64,000 nucleotides of DNA from Paracoccus sp. (in: a-proteobacteria) (GCF_030538695.1 NZ_JAUNTN010000012.1:49119-113118), one strand, 5' to 3'; shown: positions 7,524 to 16,744, numbered from the stretch's first letter. Notes: generated by a model not told the origin, from the letters alone. Numbers and translations are program-made.

Positions 7524-9844
7524 TGAGCAGCAACCCCGCCAAGCGCCTGATTCTGGCCTCTGCCCTGTCGTTGCTCAGCCTGCCCGCGCTGGCACAACAG
7601 GAACCGCTGGTCGCACCGGAACCCTCGACCCGGCCCGGCCCGGCGCTGGCCCCGACCCTGCGGCCCGGCATTTTCAGCGCTGCCGATGGCACCGCGTTGT
7701 CCACACGGCCAGTTTCGGTCCGCAATATCCGGGTTCCCGCCCCCGCGCAGATCGACACGCAAGGCAGCGCCGCGACGCTGCTGGCCGATTCGGTGCGGCT
7801 GTCAGGCGGCAATGACATCACCGCCGAAGGTGATGTGGTGATCTGGTATCAGGGCGCGCGGCTGGTCGCCCGGCGCATCTTCGTCGATGGTCAGACCGGC
7901 GAAATGGAAATCACCGGCCCGGTTCATCTGACCCAGCCCGGCAAGGCCGGAACCGCCGATGAAACCACGCTGATTGCGGATCACGCACAACTTTCGGCAG
8001 ATCTGAAAACCGGCATCCTGCGCGGTGCGCGCATGGTCATGGCGCGCGAATTGCAAATGGCCGCACAAGAGGCCACCCGCACCGAAGGCGGGCGCATCAC
8101 CACGCTGAACCGGGTGGTTGCCTCGTCCTGCCAGATTTGCGCCGATGATCCCACGCCGCTCTGGGAAATCCGCGCCCGCAGCATCACCCATGACGCCGAA
8201 ACCCGGCAGTTGCGGTTTGACCGCCCGCAGTTCCGCGCCTTTGGTGTGCCGGTGCTGTCGCTGCCATGGCTGACCGCCCCCGATCCCACCGTTGACCGGA
8301 TGAGCGGCTTTCTGCGGCCTCGCATCCGCACCACCTCGAAACTGGGGTTCGGGATCAAACAGCCATATTTCCTGACGCTTGGCGACCATGCCGACCTGAC
8401 CATCACGCCCTATCTGTCAGCCAGCCGCACCCGGACGCTGGATCTCAGCTATCGGCAGGCGTTCTGGAATGGTCAAATGCAGATCGACGGGGCCTATACC
8501 CGCGACGACATCCTGCCCGGCGAATCGCGCGGCTATCTGTTCGGAGCGGGCGAATGGCTGCTGCCCGGCGGCTATACGCTGGGGGTGCAGGTCCAGAACG
8601 CCAGCGACCGCGCCTATCTGCTGGATTACGACATCACCGACGCCGACCGGCTGTGGTCCGGGGTGACGCTGGACCGCGTGACCCGCCAGCGGCTGTTCTG
8701 GGGCCGCGTTGGCCGCTATGAAACCCTGCGCGACGGCGAGGATCAGGCCACGCTGCCCTCGCTGGTGGGGGATGCCGAATGGCTGCGCCGGTTCCAGCCG
8801 GGCCGCATTGGCGGCGAGGCGCTGCTGAGCTGGTCGCTGCACAGCCACCGCCGCGACAGCGATCAGGACATCATCGGCTCGGATATGTCACGCGCATCTG
8901 TCGGGCTGGACTGGCGCCGGACCGAAGTGCTGCCCGGCGGTCTGGTCGGTGCGGCAATGGCGGGGTTTGACGCCGACCTGTATCAGATCCGCCAGAACAG
9001 CCAGTATGACCGCACCGTGACCCGTGCCTTTCCCTATGTCGGGGCGGAATTGCGCTGGCCGCTGATTTCCTCGGGGCAGCGCGCGACCTTCATGCTGGAA
9101 CCTGTGATGCAGGTGATCTGGTCGCGCCACGACCCACGCGATGTGCCGAACGAGGATTCCCGCCTGCTGGAGTTCGACGAAGGCAACCTGCTCGCGCTGG
9201 ACCGCTCGCCCGGCTATGACCGGCGCGAAGGCGGGCTGCGGACCAATCTCGGGGTGACATGGACCCGGATCGACCCCTCGGGCTATAGCCTTGGGCTGAC
9301 TACGGGCCGCGTGTTCCGCAGCAGCGACCGCGACGGGCTGGGGCTTTACGGGCCGCTGTCAGGGTCGCGCTCGGACTGGCTGGTGGCGGCGAATTATTCT
9401 GACAATCGGGGGTTGGCGGTATCGAACCGCACCCTGTTCGACGATGATTTCAAGATCAGCCGCAACGAATTGCGCCTTGGCCTGATGCGCCCCGACCGGG
9501 AATTGTCACTGGGCTATCTGTGGATCCGTGAGGACGCCGACGAAACCCGCCTGACCAGCGTATCGGAACTGTCACTGGATGGTGGCTGGCAGATCGCGGA
9601 AGGCTGGTGGGCCAGCGCCGCGACCCGCTATGATTTCGAACTGGACCGCGCCGCCCGCGCCGAAATCGGGGTGGCATGGCGCAACGAATGTGTGTCGCTG
9701 GAGGCATCCCTGCGCCGCCGGTTCACCTCATCCGACCAGATCAGCCCGGAAACCGATTTTGGTCTGACCGTGCAATTGGGCGGCTTTGGTCAAAGCGCCA
9801 GCACCGGCAAAGGCACCGCCGCCCGACGGCAATGCTTGCGTTAA
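7520..9844 (+). CDS. lptD: LPS-assembly outer-membrane protein LptD
   Basis: A 774-residue outer-membrane protein that, with LptE, inserts lipopolysaccharide into the outer leaflet. A signal peptide ends near Ala25 (PALA-QQ). An N-terminal OstA/LptA-like jellyroll (about residues 85-195) is followed by the large C-terminal beta-barrel. Cysteines sit in the conserved SCQICADDPTPLWEIRA segment (about 203-206), in NECVSLE and in the last four residues (QCLR), which suits the disulfide linkage known for this family. Two adjacent ATGs follow the AAGAGGACGG site; either may start. Its partner lptE is at 48257 in this window. Confidence 0.95.
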   Translation: MMSSNPAKRLILASALSLLSLPALAQQEPLVAPEPSTRPGPALAPTLRPGIFSAADGTALSTRPVSVRNIRVPAPAQIDTQGSAATLLADSVRLSGGNDITAEGDVVIWYQGARLVARRIFVDGQTGEMEITGPVHLTQPGKAGTADETTLIADHAQLSADLKTGILRGARMVMARELQMAAQEATRTEGGRITTLNRVVASSCQICADDPTPLWEIRARSITHDAETRQLRFDRPQFRAFGVPVLSLPWLTAPDPTVDRMSGFLRPRIRTTSKLGFGIKQPYFLTLGDHADLTITPYLSASRTRTLDLSYRQAFWNGQMQIDGAYTRDDILPGESRGYLFGAGEWLLPGGYTLGVQVQNASDRAYLLDYDITDADRLWSGVTLDRVTRQRLFWGRVGRYETLRDGEDQATLPSLVGDAEWLRRFQPGRIGGEALLSWSLHSHRRDSDQDIIGSDMSRASVGLDWRRTEVLPGGLVGAAMAGFDADLYQIRQNSQYDRTVTRAFPYVGAELRWPLISSGQRATFMLEPVMQVIWSRHDPRDVPNEDSRLLEFDEGNLLALDRSPGYDRREGGLRTNLGVTWTRIDPSGYSLGLTTGRVFRSSDRDGLGLYGPLSGSRSDWLVAANYSDNRGLAVSNRTLFDDDFKISRNELRLGLMRPDRELSLGYLWIREDADETRLTSVSELSLDGGWQIAEGWWASAATRYDFELDRAARAEIGVAWRNECVSLEASLRRRFTSSDQISPETDFGLTVQLGGFGQSASTGKGTAARRQCLR

Positions 9845-9893
9845 GGTTAACCGACCGGGAAGGTAAACCGACCGGGAAGGCTGACTGGCCGGG
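9843..9893. repeat. Three tandem 17-base units beginning AAGG
   Basis: Three head-to-tail copies of a 17-base unit with consensus AAGGTTAACCGACCGGG occupy 9843-9859, 9860-9876 and 9877-9893; the second has one change and the third about five. The array starts inside the lptD stop codon and runs straight into an inverted TTAACCTT at 9894. The period and the AAGG start of each unit match the larger family of AAGGTTAA elements seen at other convergent junctions in the window. Confidence 0.8.
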
Positions 9894-10330
9894 TTAACCT
9901 TACCTGACGCTAGGTTAACCCCAATTGGAACCGAGTTGGCCTTACCAGACGGGCGTCAAGGTTAGCATGCCGGTGAGGGGGTTGCCGCGAGGATTTGCGG
10001 CCGATTTCGGACCGCCCTGCGATTAACCTTGAACGGTAGGGTTCGCCTTAGCTGACGGGCGCTCGGGTAGCTTCCCTGCGAGGCCAGATACTTGTATTAG
10101 CCTTAACCCCATTAACCTTAATGGTCCATCCCGCAGTCCATAGTGCCCCTGACATATATCTGGGAAGACCCGATGCAGGACGGGTCACTTGCGCTCAGCT
10201 TAAGCATGGGGCGCTTGGACAACGCCAACTTCAGCAGGGTGAAACCTTAATGGCCGCTAACGAGAGTTAACGACCACTTGGGATGCCCCTTTGAGGCCAG
10301 GCACCTGTATTAACCTTAACCCGGTTCACC
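9845..10330. other. Long convergent spacer filled with AAGGTTAA-type elements
   Basis: The 486 bases between lptD (plus) and the yagU-like gene (minus) contain no gene that I can support. They hold the tandem 17-mers at the left end, exact TTAACCTT octamers at 9894, 10023, 10112 and 10310, several one-base variants, and a pair of 51-base direct repeats. The composition is clearly lower in GC than the flanking genes. No tRNA, T-run terminator or transposon end was seen. Confidence 0.8.
10074..10124. repeat. 51-base direct repeat, copy 1
   Basis: This segment matches copy 2 at 10287-10337 in about 40 of 51 positions. Both contain GAGGCCAG, a TGTATTA block, CCTTAACCC and a final ACCTTA. Two diverged copies of the whole block suggest that the repeat family spreads as units longer than the octamer. 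Confidence 0.75.
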
Positions 10331-10337
10331 TTAGCGG
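10287..10337. repeat. 51-base direct repeat, copy 2
   Basis: Partner of the repeat at 10074-10124. Its right end overlaps the stop codon and last codons of the yagU-like gene, so on this side too the repeat block is flush with the end of a reading frame. Confidence 0.75.
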
Positions 10338-10891
10338 ATCACCCAGTCGCCTTTGATCGGGCGGGCGAACCACGCCAGAACCGCGATCATGCAGACCTCG
10401 ATCGAGACCGACCAATAGATGTGGCCCAAAAACTCGCTCCACAATTCAAACCCGTTCAGGTTCCACAGCCAGCCGGTCTTGCCCTCGGCATAGGCCGGAT
10501 TGCGGAAATCCAACAGCGGGATCAGGAACCCATGCATCACCACGGTAATGATGATCCCGTAAAGCGCCCCGAACCACAGCCGGATTTTCGGCCAATACAT
10601 CGAACCGACCACATAAACGAAGGCAAAGGCAAAGCTGAACAGCCAGTGATACAGCGTCACCGCCCCCAGCACGGACACACCCTGATAGGTGTAATCCAGC
10701 GAATGTTGGTTGAAGCCCAGCCAGCCCAGCCAGGCGTCGATATGCGCACCGGGGGGCGAGATTTCACCCGGCATCCGCGGCGGCATGTTCACCTCGGACC
10801 CCCATTTCACCAGCGAGCTGAAGAACCCGCCAACCAGCGTCACCCAGATGATGACCTGACGATTCAATTTGCTTTGCCACACAACAGTCAT
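10331..10891 (-). CDS. YagU-like (DUF1440) inner-membrane protein
   Basis: A protein of about 186 residues with four hydrophobic segments, resembling E. coli YagU (DUF1440), an inner-membrane protein linked to acid resistance. The N-terminal VKWGSEVNMPPR after the first helix and the WHWLFSF-like helix with a Tyr-His pair are the features that suggest the family. The start is uncertain: an ATG at 10891 has AAAGGA directly against it, a GTG at 10882 has the same site at about 9 bases, and longer in-frame starts lie at 10915 and 10945. The gene points against lptD and interrupts the usual lptD-surA order. Confidence 0.75.
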   Translation of the reverse strand: MTVVWQSKLNRQVIIWVTLVGGFFSSLVKWGSEVNMPPRMPGEISPPGAHIDAWLGWLGFNQHSLDYTYQGVSVLGAVTLYHWLFSFAFAFVYVVGSMYWPKIRLWFGALYGIIITVVMHGFLIPLLDFRNPAYAEGKTGWLWNLNGFELWSEFLGHIYWSVSIEVCMIAVLAWFARPIKGDWVIR

Positions 10892-11113
10892 TCCTTTTGC
10901 GCAAGGAAGGCCCATTTTTCCGGGCCATTTCAGACGATTCGGCAACCCGATACGTCATATTACCATAGGTTAGCGCAAACATGCCGCATATTCTCTGATG
11001 TGGGTCAATTTTTGCACAATATCGTGCCGTATCAGAAAGCGGTTCACCATTGCCGCGCGGGGCGTTAATGTCGCCGCAAAGCCCGTCATGGGCATAAGGA
11101 TAAGGACCGTTCC

Positions 11114-12391
11114 ATGCGGCATCTTGCATTTACGCTGGCTCTTGCCATGGCCCCGGTGACAATGCCGGTGCTGACCAGCCCGGCGCTGGCGCAACAGGGG
11201 CAGTTCGCGCCCGTCGTCTATGTCAATAACGCAGCCGTCACCCGGTTCGAGCTGGACCAGCGCCTGCGCTTCATGCAGGTGCTTGGAATGCCCGGTGCCG
11301 ATACCGCCACCGCTGAGGCGGAATTGATTAACGACCGCCTGAAGATGCAGGCCGCCGAGACGCTTGGCCTGACCGTCAGCGATGAAAGCCTTGACGCCGG
11401 GCTGGCCGAGTTTGCGGGCCGCGCGGGCATGTCCACGGATCAATTCATCGCCGCCCTTGCCGGTGCAGGGGTCGAACGCGAAACCTACCGTGATTTCGTC
11501 CGCGCCGGGGTGGTCTGGCGCGAGGTCGTCCGGCGGCAGATCGTGCCGCAGGTGCGGGTCTCGGAATCCGAGGTCGATCAGGTGATGAAGCGCGATCTGG
11601 AAACTCCGGTGCTGAACGCCGTCCTGCTGGCGGAACTGGTGATCCCTGCGCCGCCGGGCCAAGAGGCTGCCGCCCGCGCGCGTGCAGAACAGATCATTGC
11701 CAGCACCCGTTCGGAAGCCGATTTCACCGCTGCTGCGCGGCGCTATTCAGCGACGCCTTCGGCCAGCAACGGTGGGCGTCTGCCGTGGATGGATCTGGAC
11801 AATATGCCGCCCTCGCTGCGTCCGATCGTGCTGGCGCTGCGTCCCGGTCAGGTCACGCAGCCGCTGACCGTGCCTGGCGCGGTGGTGCTGTTCTATCTGC
11901 GCGACACGCGCGGCAGCGTCCGCCCCGGTGCGCGCGAACAGGTGCTGGATTACCTGACCCTGCCGATGGCTTCGGCTGCCGAGGCTGCGCAGTTTTCCGC
12001 CCCGCTGACCGGCTGCGCCGATCTTTACGTCGCCGCTCGTGGCCTGCCCTTGCAGGAACAAAGCGGGCTGCGTCAGGGCCAGATTCCGGCGGATATTGGC
12101 CTTGCGCTGGCGAAGCTGGACGAGAACGAATCGACCGTTATCAACCGCGGTATCTCGGCCGAACTGGTGATGCTCTGCCGCCGGGTTCCGGCCCTGCTGG
12201 CCAACCAGACCCCGGATGTGCCAACCACCGCGCAGGCCCCTGATGGGGTCGAGGCCGCGACCGCCGCCCCTGCTGACGGGCTGCCGCAGCGGGCCGCCGT
12301 GAGCGATCAGGTCTTTAACGCCCGGATCAACAGCATGGCCGAAGCCTATCTGGCCGAGCTTCGTGCCAATGCCATCATGCGCCGTCCGTGA
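11114..12391 (+). CDS. surA: Periplasmic chaperone / peptidyl-prolyl isomerase SurA
   Basis: A 425-residue SurA homologue that escorts unfolded outer-membrane proteins, LptD among them, across the periplasm. A signal peptide ends after SPALA (residue 26). A SurA N-terminal chaperone domain follows, then one parvulin-type PPIC domain (about residues 160-265, with the NGGRLPWMDLDNMPPSL segment). It has one rather than two parvulin domains, as in other alphaproteobacteria. pdxA begins two bases after the stop, and rsmA follows, giving the surA-pdxA-rsmA order seen widely in proteobacteria. Confidence 0.92.
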   Translation: MRHLAFTLALAMAPVTMPVLTSPALAQQGQFAPVVYVNNAAVTRFELDQRLRFMQVLGMPGADTATAEAELINDRLKMQAAETLGLTVSDESLDAGLAEFAGRAGMSTDQFIAALAGAGVERETYRDFVRAGVVWREVVRRQIVPQVRVSESEVDQVMKRDLETPVLNAVLLAELVIPAPPGQEAAARARAEQIIASTRSEADFTAAARRYSATPSASNGGRLPWMDLDNMPPSLRPIVLALRPGQVTQPLTVPGAVVLFYLRDTRGSVRPGAREQVLDYLTLPMASAAEAAQFSAPLTGCADLYVAARGLPLQEQSGLRQGQIPADIGLALAKLDENESTVINRGISAELVMLCRRVPALLANQTPDVPTTAQAPDGVEAATAAPADGLPQRAAVSDQVFNARINSMAEAYLAELRANAIMRRP

Positions 12392-12392
12392 A

Positions 12393-13361
12393 ATGCCGCC
12401 GGTCCTGCTGACCTGCGGCGACCCTGCCGGGATCGGGCCGGAGCTGGCGGCCAAGGCTTATGGTTGCGGCGTCCCTTTTGTCTGGATTGGCGACCCGCGC
12501 CATCTGCCCCCCGGCACCCATTGGACCGAGGTGCAAAGTCCGCTTGACCCGCTGCCTCCGGCATTGCCCGTGCTGCGCCACGATTTTCCCGCGCCGGTCA
12601 CGCCGGGCCAGCCGGACGGGCGCAACGCGCAGGCGGTGATTGACGTGATTGCCCGCGCGGTGGCGCTGGTCACGGCGGGGCAGGGTGCCGCCATTTGCAC
12701 CGCGCCAATTGCCAAACATGTGCTGAAATCCGGCGCCGGTTTCGCGTTTCCCGGCCATACCGAATATCTGGCCCATCTTGGCGGCGATGCGGATGTGGCG
12801 ATGATGCTGGCCTCGACCACGGTGCAGCCGCCCTGCCGCGTGGTTCCGGCGACCATTCACATTGCGCTGCAAGACGTGCCGCAGGCACTGACCCCCGATG
12901 CGCTGAGCCGTGCCATCCGCATCACCCATGCCGCGCTGATCCGCGATTTCGGCATTGCCGTGCCGCGTCTGGCGGTGGCGGGTCTGAACCCTCATGCCGG
13001 TGAAAACGGCGCGATGGGGCGTCAGGAAATTGACTGGATCGCGCCGCTTCTGGACGATCTGCGGGCCGAGGGGATGGACATTCGCGGCCCGCTGCCCGCT
13101 GACACGATGTTCCATGCATCCGCTCGCGCGGGCTATGATGCGGCCATCTGCGCCTATCACGATCAGGCCCTTATCCCGATGAAAACACTTGATTTCGAGG
13201 GGGGCGTGAATGTCACCCTTGGCCTGCCCTTCATTCGCACCTCGCCCGATCACGGCACCGCTTTCGACATCGCCGGGCAGGGCCGCGCCAGCCCCGCCAG
13301 CCTGATCGCCGCGCTGCGCATGGCACGCGACATGGCCGAGGCCCGAAAGGCCCACGCATGA
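12393..13361 (+). CDS. pdxA: 4-hydroxythreonine-4-phosphate dehydrogenase PdxA
   Basis: A 322-residue enzyme of pyridoxal 5'-phosphate synthesis that oxidises 4-phosphohydroxy-L-threonine with NAD. The family motifs [11 protein letters not shown] at the N-terminus, GHTEYLA near residue 130, GLNPHAGE and [11 protein letters not shown] with the metal-binding histidines, and the [12 protein letters not shown] signature are all present. It begins two bases after the surA stop without its own strong ribosome site, so it is probably translated by coupling. Its stop overlaps the rsmA start (ATGA). Confidence 0.96.
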   Translation: MPPVLLTCGDPAGIGPELAAKAYGCGVPFVWIGDPRHLPPGTHWTEVQSPLDPLPPALPVLRHDFPAPVTPGQPDGRNAQAVIDVIARAVALVTAGQGAAICTAPIAKHVLKSGAGFAFPGHTEYLAHLGGDADVAMMLASTTVQPPCRVVPATIHIALQDVPQALTPDALSRAIRITHAALIRDFGIAVPRLAVAGLNPHAGENGAMGRQEIDWIAPLLDDLRAEGMDIRGPLPADTMFHASARAGYDAAICAYHDQALIPMKTLDFEGGVNVTLGLPFIRTSPDHGTAFDIAGQGRASPASLIAALRMARDMAEARKAHA

Positions 13362-14206
13362 GCCAGATCGACGGCCTGCCCCCCCTGCGCGAGGTTATCG
13401 CGGAACACGAGCTAAGCGCGAAAAAGCAGCTTGGTCAGAACTTTCTGCTGGATCTGAACCTGACGGCCCGCATCGCGCGGGTGGCGGGGGATCTGTCGGA
13501 ATGTGATGTGCTGGAGATCGGCCCCGGCCCCGGCGGGCTGACCCGTGGCCTGCTGGCCGAAGGCGCGCGCCGGGTGCTGGCCATTGAAAAGGACGCCCGT
13601 TGCCTGCCCGCGCTGGCGCAGATCAGCGCCGCCTATCCCGGACGGCTGACCGTGATCGAAGGCGATGCGCTGCATATCGACCCGCTGGCGCATCTGACGC
13701 CGCCGATTCGGATTTGCGCCAACCTGCCCTATAATGTCGGAACCGAATTGCTGGTGCGCTGGCTGACGCCGCCCGCATGGCCGCCCTTCTGGCAATCGCT
13801 GACGCTGATGTTCCAGAAAGAGGTCGCGCAGCGGATCACCGCGCAGCCGGGCAGCAAAGCCTATGGGCGGCTGGCGGTGCTGGCGCAATGGCGGGCCGAT
13901 GCGCGGATTGCGCTGACCCTGCCGCCGCAGGCTTTCACTCCTGCGCCCAAGGTTGAATCGGCGGTGGTTCATCTGACCGCCCTGCCGCAGCCACGCTTTC
14001 CTGCCGATGCCGCCACGCTGTCGCGGGTCACAGCGGCGGCCTTTAACCAGCGTCGCAAGATGTTGCGCGCCAGCCTGCGCGGGCTGCATCCGCAGATCGA
14101 GGACATGCTGACCGCATCCGGCATCCCGCCCACCGCGCGGGCTGAGGAAATCGGGCTGGAAGGTTTCTGCACACTCGCCCGCGCCTTGCAGGCCGCAAAA
14201 AGCTAA
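13358..14206 (+). CDS. rsmA: 16S rRNA (adenine1518/1519-N6) dimethyltransferase
   Basis: A 282-residue KsgA/RsmA enzyme that dimethylates two adenines in the 3' hairpin of 16S rRNA during small-subunit assembly. The N-terminal [11 protein letters not shown], the S-adenosylmethionine-binding [11 protein letters not shown] and the catalytic NLPYNV motifs are intact, and the C-terminal helical domain has [12 protein letters not shown]. Last gene of surA-pdxA-rsmA. It converges with the acetyltransferase gene, and their ends overlap by four bases. Confidence 0.97.
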   Translation: MSQIDGLPPLREVIAEHELSAKKQLGQNFLLDLNLTARIARVAGDLSECDVLEIGPGPGGLTRGLLAEGARRVLAIEKDARCLPALAQISAAYPGRLTVIEGDALHIDPLAHLTPPIRICANLPYNVGTELLVRWLTPPAWPPFWQSLTLMFQKEVAQRITAQPGSKAYGRLAVLAQWRADARIALTLPPQAFTPAPKVESAVVHLTALPQPRFPADAATLSRVTAAAFNQRRKMLRASLRGLHPQIEDMLTASGIPPTARAEEIGLEGFCTLARALQAAKS

Positions 14207-14790
14207 ACGTCCCGGCGCAGGATCAGCGCCTTGCCACCCCAGCCGATACGGGCGCGGGTGACGGGGGCAAAGCCTTCCGCGTGATACAGCGCCAAGGCCG
14301 CGTGGTTCGCCGGGCGCAGCTCAACCCGAAGGCCGGGATAGCCCTGCGCGGCGGCCTCATACAGCGCGGCGTGCAGCAAGGCACGGGCGATGCCCTGCCG
14401 TCGTGCAAAGGGGGCGACGGCCAACCCGTCGAGGACCAGATCACCACTGACCGGCCCACCGCGCCACAGGTGCAGCGCCCATGCCGCTGGCTGGCCCGCG
14501 ATGTGGCGCAACCGGGCAGGCGGCAGAATCACTGCCCCGCCTTCTGCGCCACGCAGGCCCGCGCAGCCCAGCACCGCACCATCCGCCGCCAGCGCCACCA
14601 GCACCCGCCCGGACTGCAAGCCGCGCCGAACCAGCGCCCGCCCGGCGCGGTCAGGGATCATCCGCCCCATCTCGGGGCGCAGCACATGCGCCCAATACAG
14701 CCCGGCCACCGCCTTGCGCTGTCCCGCAAAGCCACGCGCAATCCGGGGCTTGCCCCCGGTCATCAAAGCCTTAACCTGCGTAGGTTGCAT
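14203..14790 (-). CDS. GNAT family N-acetyltransferase
   Basis: A GNAT acyltransferase of about 195 residues that moves an acetyl group from acetyl-CoA to an unknown amine. The core acetyl-CoA site is [15 protein letters not shown], and the family C-terminal strand pattern [22 protein letters not shown] is clear. The start at 14790 has AAAGG at 7-8 bases; a second ATG at 14763 with TTAAGG at 5 bases would give 186 residues. Its start lies only a few bases from the divergent azlC start, so each promoter must sit inside the other gene. The substrate cannot be told from sequence. Confidence 0.82.
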   Translation of the reverse strand: MQPTQVKALMTGGKPRIARGFAGQRKAVAGLYWAHVLRPEMGRMIPDRAGRALVRRGLQSGRVLVALAADGAVLGCAGLRGAEGGAVILPPARLRHIAGQPAAWALHLWRGGPVSGDLVLDGLAVAPFARRQGIARALLHAALYEAAAQGYPGLRVELRPANHAALALYHAEGFAPVTRARIGWGGKALILRRDV

Positions 14791-14794
14791 CAGG

Positions 14795-15589
14795 ATGCCT
14801 TTCATCATGCCCGACCATTTGCCTAATTCTGCCACCGCCCGGCAAGAGCGCCGCGCCATTCGTGCGCTGGCCCGCAGCCCGGCGGACAGCTTCTGGCACG
14901 GGATCACCTCGACCCTGCCGCTGTTGCTGGTGATCGTGCCGTTCGGGGTGCTGTTCGGCGTGACCTCGATCGAGGCCGGGCTGACGCTGGCACAGACCAT
15001 GGGCTTTACCACGCTGGTGCTGGCCGGGGCCTCGCAATTCACCGCCGTGCAACTGCTGTCGGATCAGGTGCCGTTACTGCTGGTGATCCTGTCGGGGCTG
15101 GCCGTGAACCTGCGCATGGCAATGTATTCGGCCAGCATGGTGCCTTGGATCGGCGCGGCCAGCCGGGCGCAAAAGGCTGGTGTCGCCTATACGCTGATCG
15201 ACCAGAGCTATGCCTCGTCCATGATCTACTATCAGGCCAATCCGCGCCTGAACCTGTCGCAAAGGCTGGCCTATTTCGCGGGAACGGCGGTCTGCATGTG
15301 CGGGCCGTGGGTGCTGGCGACACTGGCCGGAGCGCTGTTCGGGCGGGCAATTCCACCGGGGTTGGCGCTGGATTTTGCGGTGCCGATCACCTTTTTGGCG
15401 ATGATCGGGCCGGGGCTGGTGTCAGCGGCGCATGTGGCGGCCTTTGCGACCTCGGTGCTGCTGGCTTTGGCGCTGACATGGCTGCCTGCGGGGCTTGGCT
15501 TGCTGATCGCCGCACCGCTGGCCATGGCCGCAGGTGCGTGGACCGAGGCACGAACCGAGCGCCGCAAGCTGCGGGAAGGCCGGCCATGA
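14795..15589 (+). CDS. azlC: AzlC family branched-chain amino acid exporter, large subunit
   Basis: The large subunit of an AzlCD-type two-component amino acid exporter (264 residues from this start). The frame shows about seven to eight membrane helices, with the typical HGITSTLPLLLVIVPFG entry, GASQFTAVQLL and the NLRMAMYSASM motif. ATGs at 14795 and 14807 are both possible; the second has AGGA eleven bases before it. It overlaps azlD by four bases (ATGA). Divergent from the GNAT gene with almost no space between the two starts. Confidence 0.9.
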   Translation: MPFIMPDHLPNSATARQERRAIRALARSPADSFWHGITSTLPLLLVIVPFGVLFGVTSIEAGLTLAQTMGFTTLVLAGASQFTAVQLLSDQVPLLLVILSGLAVNLRMAMYSASMVPWIGAASRAQKAGVAYTLIDQSYASSMIYYQANPRLNLSQRLAYFAGTAVCMCGPWVLATLAGALFGRAIPPGLALDFAVPITFLAMIGPGLVSAAHVAAFATSVLLALALTWLPAGLGLLIAAPLAMAAGAWTEARTERRKLREGRP

Positions 15590-15915
15590 CGCGCGAGGCT
15601 TGGGAAATCTGGCTGGTGATTGCGGTGCTTGGCGCGGGAACATTCGCGCTGCGCTATTCGTTTTTGGGCGCCATCGGCAACCGCCCGCTGCCGCAATGGG
15701 CGCAGCGGTTGCTGCGTTATACCGCCGTTGCGGTGCTGCCGGGGCTGGTCGCGCCGCTGGTGCTTTGGCCGCAGGCGACGGGAGGGCAGCCCGACCCCGC
15801 CCGCCTGTCCGCCGCGGCCGCCACGCTGGCGGTGGGTGTCGCCACCCGCAGCACGCTGGCCGCCATCCTTGCCGGGGCGGCCACACTGTTTGGAATGTTG
15901 TGGCTGTTGGGCTGA
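15586..15915 (+). CDS. azlD: AzlD family branched-chain amino acid exporter, small subunit
   Basis: A 109-residue membrane protein with four hydrophobic segments, the small partner of AzlC. The conserved R-Y segment (FALRYSFLGAIGNRPLP), the LLRYTAVAVLPGLVAPLV helix and the VATRSTLAAILAG stretch match the family. Translation is coupled to azlC by an ATGA overlap. The next gene converges with a gap of only seven bases. Confidence 0.92.
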   Translation: MTREAWEIWLVIAVLGAGTFALRYSFLGAIGNRPLPQWAQRLLRYTAVAVLPGLVAPLVLWPQATGGQPDPARLSAAAATLAVGVATRSTLAAILAGAATLFGMLWLLG

Positions 15916-15922
15916 CCCCCGC

Positions 15923-16576
15923 TTAGCGCGAGGGCACCTCGTTCGGGCGGGCATAGCCTTCACGATAGCCGACAAGCTGGCCGTGCTGACGCAGCAGCAC
16001 ATCATGGCGGTTGTCGGGGTCGCCATCCTCATGCCGCTTGCTTTGCACATTCGGCAGGGTCAGGAACCAGGCCCGCAGCTTGTTCGGGTCAAAAGTGCTT
16101 GGCGCGCCCTCGAACCCCGGCACTTTGCGCAGCACATTCCCGGTGCCGACCGCACAGAAACTTTTGTTCACCGCGCCGTTTTCTTCTGCCGCCCGGATGG
16201 CCGCATCGGCAACCTCGCGGCTGACATAGACGGTATCTTCGGCCACCCAATAGGTCTGGCGGGCGTGATAGTCGATGTAGAAGTTTTTGAAATTATCGGT
16301 GATGCCATACATCACATCATGCCGTTCGGGGATTGCCGGATGCACCCAGCTACCTGCCGGATCGAACATCACCCGCTGGCTGCCGTTGATCATCAGACCG
16401 GAATGCCCGCCTTGCCCGCGCGGAATCCCAATCACGGTGAACAGGGTGATCGAAGGAGGCTCATCCGAAACATACCGCGCCCGGCGCACCTCATCATCGG
16501 TGGCCCAGACGTTATCCGCGCCGCAGGCCGCAAGGCCGACGCACAGCGCCAGCGCCGTCATGACTGCTCGAAGCAT
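15923..16576 (-). CDS. Putative lipoprotein, possibly permuted papain-like fold
   Basis: A 217-residue protein of unknown function with a lipoprotein signal (LAAC, Cys18). After an exposed stretch it has GHSGLMING with a histidine near residue 58, a FDPAGSW segment, and later NKSFCAVGTGN with the only other conserved-looking cysteine. A histidine that precedes the cysteine in this way recalls circularly permuted NlpC/P60-type peptidases (YiiX/YebB group), but this is a weak inference from motif order. The short oxidase subunit IV gene ends 15 bases upstream on the same strand. Confidence 0.75.
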   Translation of the reverse strand: MLRAVMTALALCVGLAACGADNVWATDDEVRRARYVSDEPPSITLFTVIGIPRGQGGHSGLMINGSQRVMFDPAGSWVHPAIPERHDVMYGITDNFKNFYIDYHARQTYWVAEDTVYVSREVADAAIRAAEENGAVNKSFCAVGTGNVLRKVPGFEGAPSTFDPNKLRAWFLTLPNVQSKRHEDGDPDNRHDVLLRQHGQLVGYREGYARPNEVPSR

Positions 16577-16591
16577 TTTATTCCCTTATAT

Positions 16592-16744
16592 TCAGGCGTT
16601 GGACAGGGCCATGAAGATCAGAACCAGCACAATCGCCGCCGCAAACCATGCCCAAAAGCGGACAAAGCCATAAAAGGTGCGCTGCTGTTCGGCAATATCC
16701 ATGCTGCCGGGAACATGGTCGGGGGTCTGGTGATCGCTGGCCAT
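16592..16744 (-). CDS. aa3-type cytochrome c oxidase subunit IV (50 residues)
   Basis: A short gene found by direct translation. The 50-residue product has a hydrophilic N-terminus with a GSMDIAEQQRTFYGF motif, one membrane helix and ends in MALSNA. This closely parallels the 49-residue subunit IV of Paracoccus denitrificans aa3 oxidase, whose sequence as I recall it has GEMDIRHQQATFAGF at the same place and ends in LALANS. The subunit sits beside the catalytic subunits in the inner membrane and is not essential for activity in that species. The main oxidase subunits are not in this window. Confidence 0.88.
   Translation of the reverse strand: MASDHQTPDHVPGSMDIAEQQRTFYGFVRFWAWFAAAIVLVLIFMALSNA

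Noticed and set aside
16570-16590. GGGAATAA before the lipoprotein gene as an ECF-type -35 box
   Set aside because: It is directly against the start codon (ribosome-site position) and no CGTA box follows at 14 bases.
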